This document shows, piece after piece, positions 7,329-9,258 of a DNA stretch of 9,258 nt. Numbering within the stretch: the stretch's first letter is position 1; each line of letters begins with the position of its first letter. A model generated the notes under the pieces. The model ran no database searches. It saw only the letters and a list, made by a program, of their open reading frames with translations, and was not told the DNA's origin. The DNA is from a bacterium UBA7470 (GTDB lineage Bacteria > Pseudomonadota > Gammaproteobacteria > Burkholderiales > Burkholderiaceae_C): positions 8,146 to 17,403 of the forward strand of contig DLPA01000229.1 of assembly GCA_002479815.1 (NCBI GenBank). Direction: 5' to 3'. The translations under genes and the position numbers were made by a program.

Positions 7329-7347
7329 TCATTAAAAAGTAATGATT
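7327..7347. repeat. Perfect 7-bp inverted repeat between the M50 gene and trpS
   Basis: Plus strand aatcatt (7327-7333), a seven-base spacer aaaaagt, then aatgatt (7341-7347): the arms are exact inverted copies. It begins one base beyond the M50 stop codon. On the transcribed minus strand no T run follows it, so it is not a standard terminator for the M50 gene. On the plus strand it is followed by T residues, but no plus-strand gene reads into it. It could be an AT hairpin in the trpS leader or an operator. Confidence 0.4.
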
Positions 7348-7348
7348 T

Positions 7349-8017
7349 TTAAAAAAGAACCATTCTGAGCGGGGTCAATATCCACTCGATGACTTGTATG
7401 GTGAACTGCATCAAGGGACGCAACCAAAAATTGCCGACGATGCCGGTGATGACCAAGGCCATCACAATAAAAAAGCCCCAAGGCTCAATGCGTGACACCG
7501 CCATCGCTTGCGGCATGGGCAGTAAGCCTACCAAAATTCGCCCCCCGTCCAAAGGCGGCAGCGGAAACAGGTTGAAGGCAAACATCACCACATTGACCAT
7601 CAGCCCGGCACGGGTCATTTCAATAAAAAATCGCTCCTGCACCCCCATCGCCACCAAGAAGTATCCCAAAATGACCCATGCCACAGCCATGGCCAAATTA
7701 GCCCCTGGCCCTGCCAAGGCCACCCACACCATATCCCGTTTGGGATTACGCAAACGCCCAAAGTTCACAGGCACGGGTTTGGCGTAGCCAAATAAGAATG
7801 TGCCTGCGGTGACCACGTACAGCAACAGCGGCATCAACACCGTCCCCACCGGATCAATGTGTTTGACCGGATTCAAGGTGATGCGCCCAAGCATATAGGC
7901 GGTCGAGTCCCCAAAATAGCGGGCCGCGTAGCCATGTGCGGCCTCGTGTACCGTGATGGCAAACAACACGGGCAAGGCGTAAATGGCGATGGTTTGAATG
8001 ATGTGGGCAATGTCCAT
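7349..8017 (-). CDS. Site-2 protease family (M50) intramembrane zinc metalloprotease
   Basis: This 222-residue integral membrane protein belongs to the compact S2P group, which lacks PDZ domains. Seen: a hydrophobic first segment (about 8-23) leading into the zinc motif HEAAH (24-28) and GYAARYFGD; ITLNPVKHIDPVGT (46-59); a re-entrant or membrane segment at about 60-78; LAGPGANLAMA (101-111); a segment at about 111-124; FNLFPLPPLDGGRIL (148-162) with Asp157 as the third zinc ligand; and two hydrophobic stretches at about 180-197 and 204-221. All metal ligands are present, so it should be active. I chose the ATG at 8017 because the family typically starts with MD..IIQTIAIYALPVLFAIT; an upstream in-frame extension to 8125 overlaps yciO and looks non-coding. 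The ribosome binding site is weak. The substrate is unknown; this is not RseP, which is larger. The gene sits between yciO and trpS. Confidence 0.92.
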   Translation of the reverse strand: MDIAHIIQTIAIYALPVLFAITVHEAAHGYAARYFGDSTAYMLGRITLNPVKHIDPVGTVLMPLLLYVVTAGTFLFGYAKPVPVNFGRLRNPKRDMVWVALAGPGANLAMAVAWVILGYFLVAMGVQERFFIEMTRAGLMVNVVMFAFNLFPLPPLDGGRILVGLLPMPQAMAVSRIEPWGFFIVMALVITGIVGNFWLRPLMQFTIQVIEWILTPLRMVLF

Positions 8018-8093
8018 AGGTCGCAAATGTCGGTCGCAAGTGTCAAGAAGGTGGGGCGAAGCGTAGCAGACAAAAGGAACGGCGTTTGGGGCG

Positions 8094-8732
8094 CTACCCC
8101 AGTCCCAACACGCGCAGACTCCCACGTCCAGCCCTCAGCAACACGGGTTCCTCTCCTTGTCCCATCGGCACCAAATCGACCACGGTGGTCGGCTCCAGAG
8201 GGCAAGCACCCGCATCAATGATGGCGGCCAGTTCGTGTTCAAAGCGTTCCCGAATCTCATGCGGATCGTTCATGGCCTCCGCTTCGTCAGGCGCGATCAA
8301 GGTCGTTGCCAACAAAGGCGCATCATGAAAAGACAACAGAGCTTGCAACACCCGATGTTCAGGCACACGCAGCCCTATGGTTTTGCGCGAGGGATGACTG
8401 ACGCGACGCGGCACTTCTTTGCTGGCTTCCAACACAAAGGTATAGGCCCCAGGCGTTGCCGATTTGAGCAAACGGTATTGGCGATTGTCCACACGGGCAT
8501 AGTTGGCTAGTTCGCTCAAATCCCTGCACAACAAAGTCAGATGGTGTTTGTCATCGACTTGCCGAATGCGGCGCAAGCGGTCTGCGGCGGCTTTGTCGTC
8601 CAAATGGCACACCAGCGCGTAGCTGGAATCCGTCGGCACGGCCAACACGCCGCCCTTTTGCAGCAAAGCCACCGCTTGCTTGAGCAAACGGGCTTGAGGG
8701 TTGTCGGGATGAACTTCAAAAAATTGCGACAT
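8094..8732 (-). CDS. yciO: YciO-type protein of the YrdC/Sua5 (threonylcarbamoyl-AMP synthase) fold
   Basis: The whole 212-residue protein aligns with E. coli YciO: MSQFF.VHPDNPQ.RL at the start, GGVLAVPTDSSYAL (27-40), RIRQVDDKHHLTLLCRDLSEL (55-75), TPGAYTFVL (93-101), KEVPRR (105-110), KTIGLRVP (117-124) and PTTVVDL (181-187). The fold binds double-stranded RNA or nucleotides, and TsaC/Sua5 members make threonylcarbamoyl-AMP for the t6A tRNA modification. TsaC signature residues are not conserved: where TsaC has KQRP..KGL this has RQVDDKHHL, and where TsaC has STSAN this has ATTLIA. So I call it YciO and not TsaC; its reaction is uncertain even though such genes are often labelled threonylcarbamoyl-AMP synthase. 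The ATG at 8732 matches the YciO start exactly, though no clear ribosome binding site precedes it. purN ends 43 bp upstream. Confidence 0.93.
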   Translation of the reverse strand: MSQFFEVHPDNPQARLLKQAVALLQKGGVLAVPTDSSYALVCHLDDKAAADRLRRIRQVDDKHHLTLLCRDLSELANYARVDNRQYRLLKSATPGAYTFVLEASKEVPRRVSHPSRKTIGLRVPEHRVLQALLSFHDAPLLATTLIAPDEAEAMNDPHEIRERFEHELAAIIDAGACPLEPTTVVDLVPMGQGEEPVLLRAGRGSLRVLGLG

Positions 8733-8775
8733 AAAAACGATTCAACACCCATAACAGGGCGGATGACAGGGTGAA

Positions 8776-9258
8776 TTACATAGCAGCCAATAAACGGGCC
8801 ACGGCTCGCGGATAAATCAAATGCTCTTGGGTCAGCACCCGCGCGGCCAAGGTGTCGGCGGTATCGCCAGCCAAGACAGGCACCACGGCTTGCTCCAAAA
8901 TTTCTCCGTGGTCGAGTTCAGCCGTGACGCGATGCACCGTGGCCCCTGCAAACTTGCACCCCTCATCCAATGCCCTTTGGTGCGTGTGCAAACCCGTAAA
9001 AGCGGGCAATAAACTGGGGTGGATGTTGACCAAGCGCCCGGTGTAATGCGCCACAAACGGGGGGGTCAAAATCCGCATGAAACCCGCCAGCACCACCAAC
9101 GAAGCTTGCCCATTCGGAGCAAAGCTGTCGATGACCTGCATCAAGGCCACATCAAATGCCTCACGACTGGGATAGGCTTTGTGATCGACCACGGCGGTGG
9201 CAATGCCTTGCTGACGCGCAAACTCCAAACCTTTGGCATCGGCCTTGTTGCTGATGAC
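8776..9258 (-). CDS. purN: Phosphoribosylglycinamide formyltransferase 1 (GART), N-terminus off the window
   Basis: PurN transfers a formyl group from 10-formyl-tetrahydrofolate to GAR, the third step of purine synthesis, in the cytoplasm. The visible 160 residues start in the VISNKADAKGLE stretch, equivalent to about residue 34 of E. coli PurN; the phosphate-binding N-terminus with the start codon lies beyond base 9258. Seen, numbered from the first visible codon: SREAFD (31-36), VVLAGFMRIL (55-64), NIHPSLLPAF (78-87) with the catalytic Asn78 and His80, GLHTH (89-93), ELDHGEILEQ (114-123) with catalytic Asp116, and TQEHLIYP (143-150). All active-site residues in the visible part are present. 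It ends at a TAA (8778-8776) about where the conserved fold ends, so it lacks the longer tail of E. coli PurN. Confidence 0.96.
   Translation of the reverse strand, partial: VISNKADAKGLEFARQQGIATAVVDHKAYPSREAFDVALMQVIDSFAPNGQASLVVLAGFMRILTPPFVAHYTGRLVNIHPSLLPAFTGLHTHQRALDEGCKFAGATVHRVTAELDHGEILEQAVVPVLAGDTADTLAARVLTQEHLIYPRAVARLLAAM

Noticed and set aside
7318..7335. Tiny leader peptide (Met-Ile-Asp) before trpS as an attenuator
   Set aside because: It has no tryptophan codons and no paired terminator/antiterminator stems.
8018..8046. TTGACA on the minus strand (8046-8041) as a promoter for the M50 gene
   Set aside because: The -35 is perfect but the position 17 bases on reads CGACCT, with no -10-like hexamer, and the start codon would be too close.
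8018..8125. N-terminal extension of the M50 protease to an upstream start
   Set aside because: The extra residues overlap the yciO stop, lack hydrophobic or family sequence, and the known family start MD..IIQ matches the ATG at 8017.
8738..8775. CACCC/GGGTG inverted repeat between purN and yciO as a terminator
   Set aside because: The stem is only five base pairs with an 18-base loop and no adjacent T run on the minus strand.

Overview
The window reads as a stretch of a Burkholderiales-type beta-proteobacterial chromosome (inference). The evidence is the protein types and their order: a TyrB-like aromatic aminotransferase, a tryptophanyl-tRNA synthetase with a C-terminal extension, an M50 site-2-type protease, a YciO homologue and PurN. 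The DUF4118-like/multi-PAS/GGDEF/EAL style of the large signalling protein also fits. I cannot name a genus from the sequence alone. Most of the sequence is housekeeping. I see no CRISPR array, insertion sequence, tRNA, rRNA, phage gene or toxin-antitoxin pair.

All seven genes lie on the minus strand, so transcription runs from high to low coordinates. In that order they are: purN (3' part only, cut by the right edge), yciO, an M50 metalloprotease, trpS, mtfA, a 1263-residue membrane-bound c-di-GMP protein, and a tyrB-like aminotransferase (N-terminal part only, cut by the left edge two bases after the residue following the PLP-lysine motif). Gaps between purN, yciO, the M50 gene and trpS are short (43, 76 and about 59 bp), so these could be co-transcribed. 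Wider gaps precede mtfA (161 bp), the c-di-GMP gene (255 bp) and tyrB (115 bp).

The functions are mixed: purine synthesis, a YrdC/Sua5-fold protein, membrane proteolysis, tRNA charging, a soluble-type zinc peptidase that here has a membrane anchor, second-messenger signalling, and transamination of aromatic amino acids. I see no single pathway joining them.

The part most worth following up is 889-4795. A six-segment membrane sensor with five PAS domains is joined to GGDEF and EAL domains that both keep their key residues and the inhibitory RxxD site. It is preceded by a roughly 30% GC region holding a good sigma70 promoter (TTGACA, 17 bp, TAGGAT) and an upstream Crp/Fnr-type half-palindrome. 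This suggests a c-di-GMP enzyme whose expression and activity both respond to environmental or redox state. I found no convincing evidence of an entirely new system.
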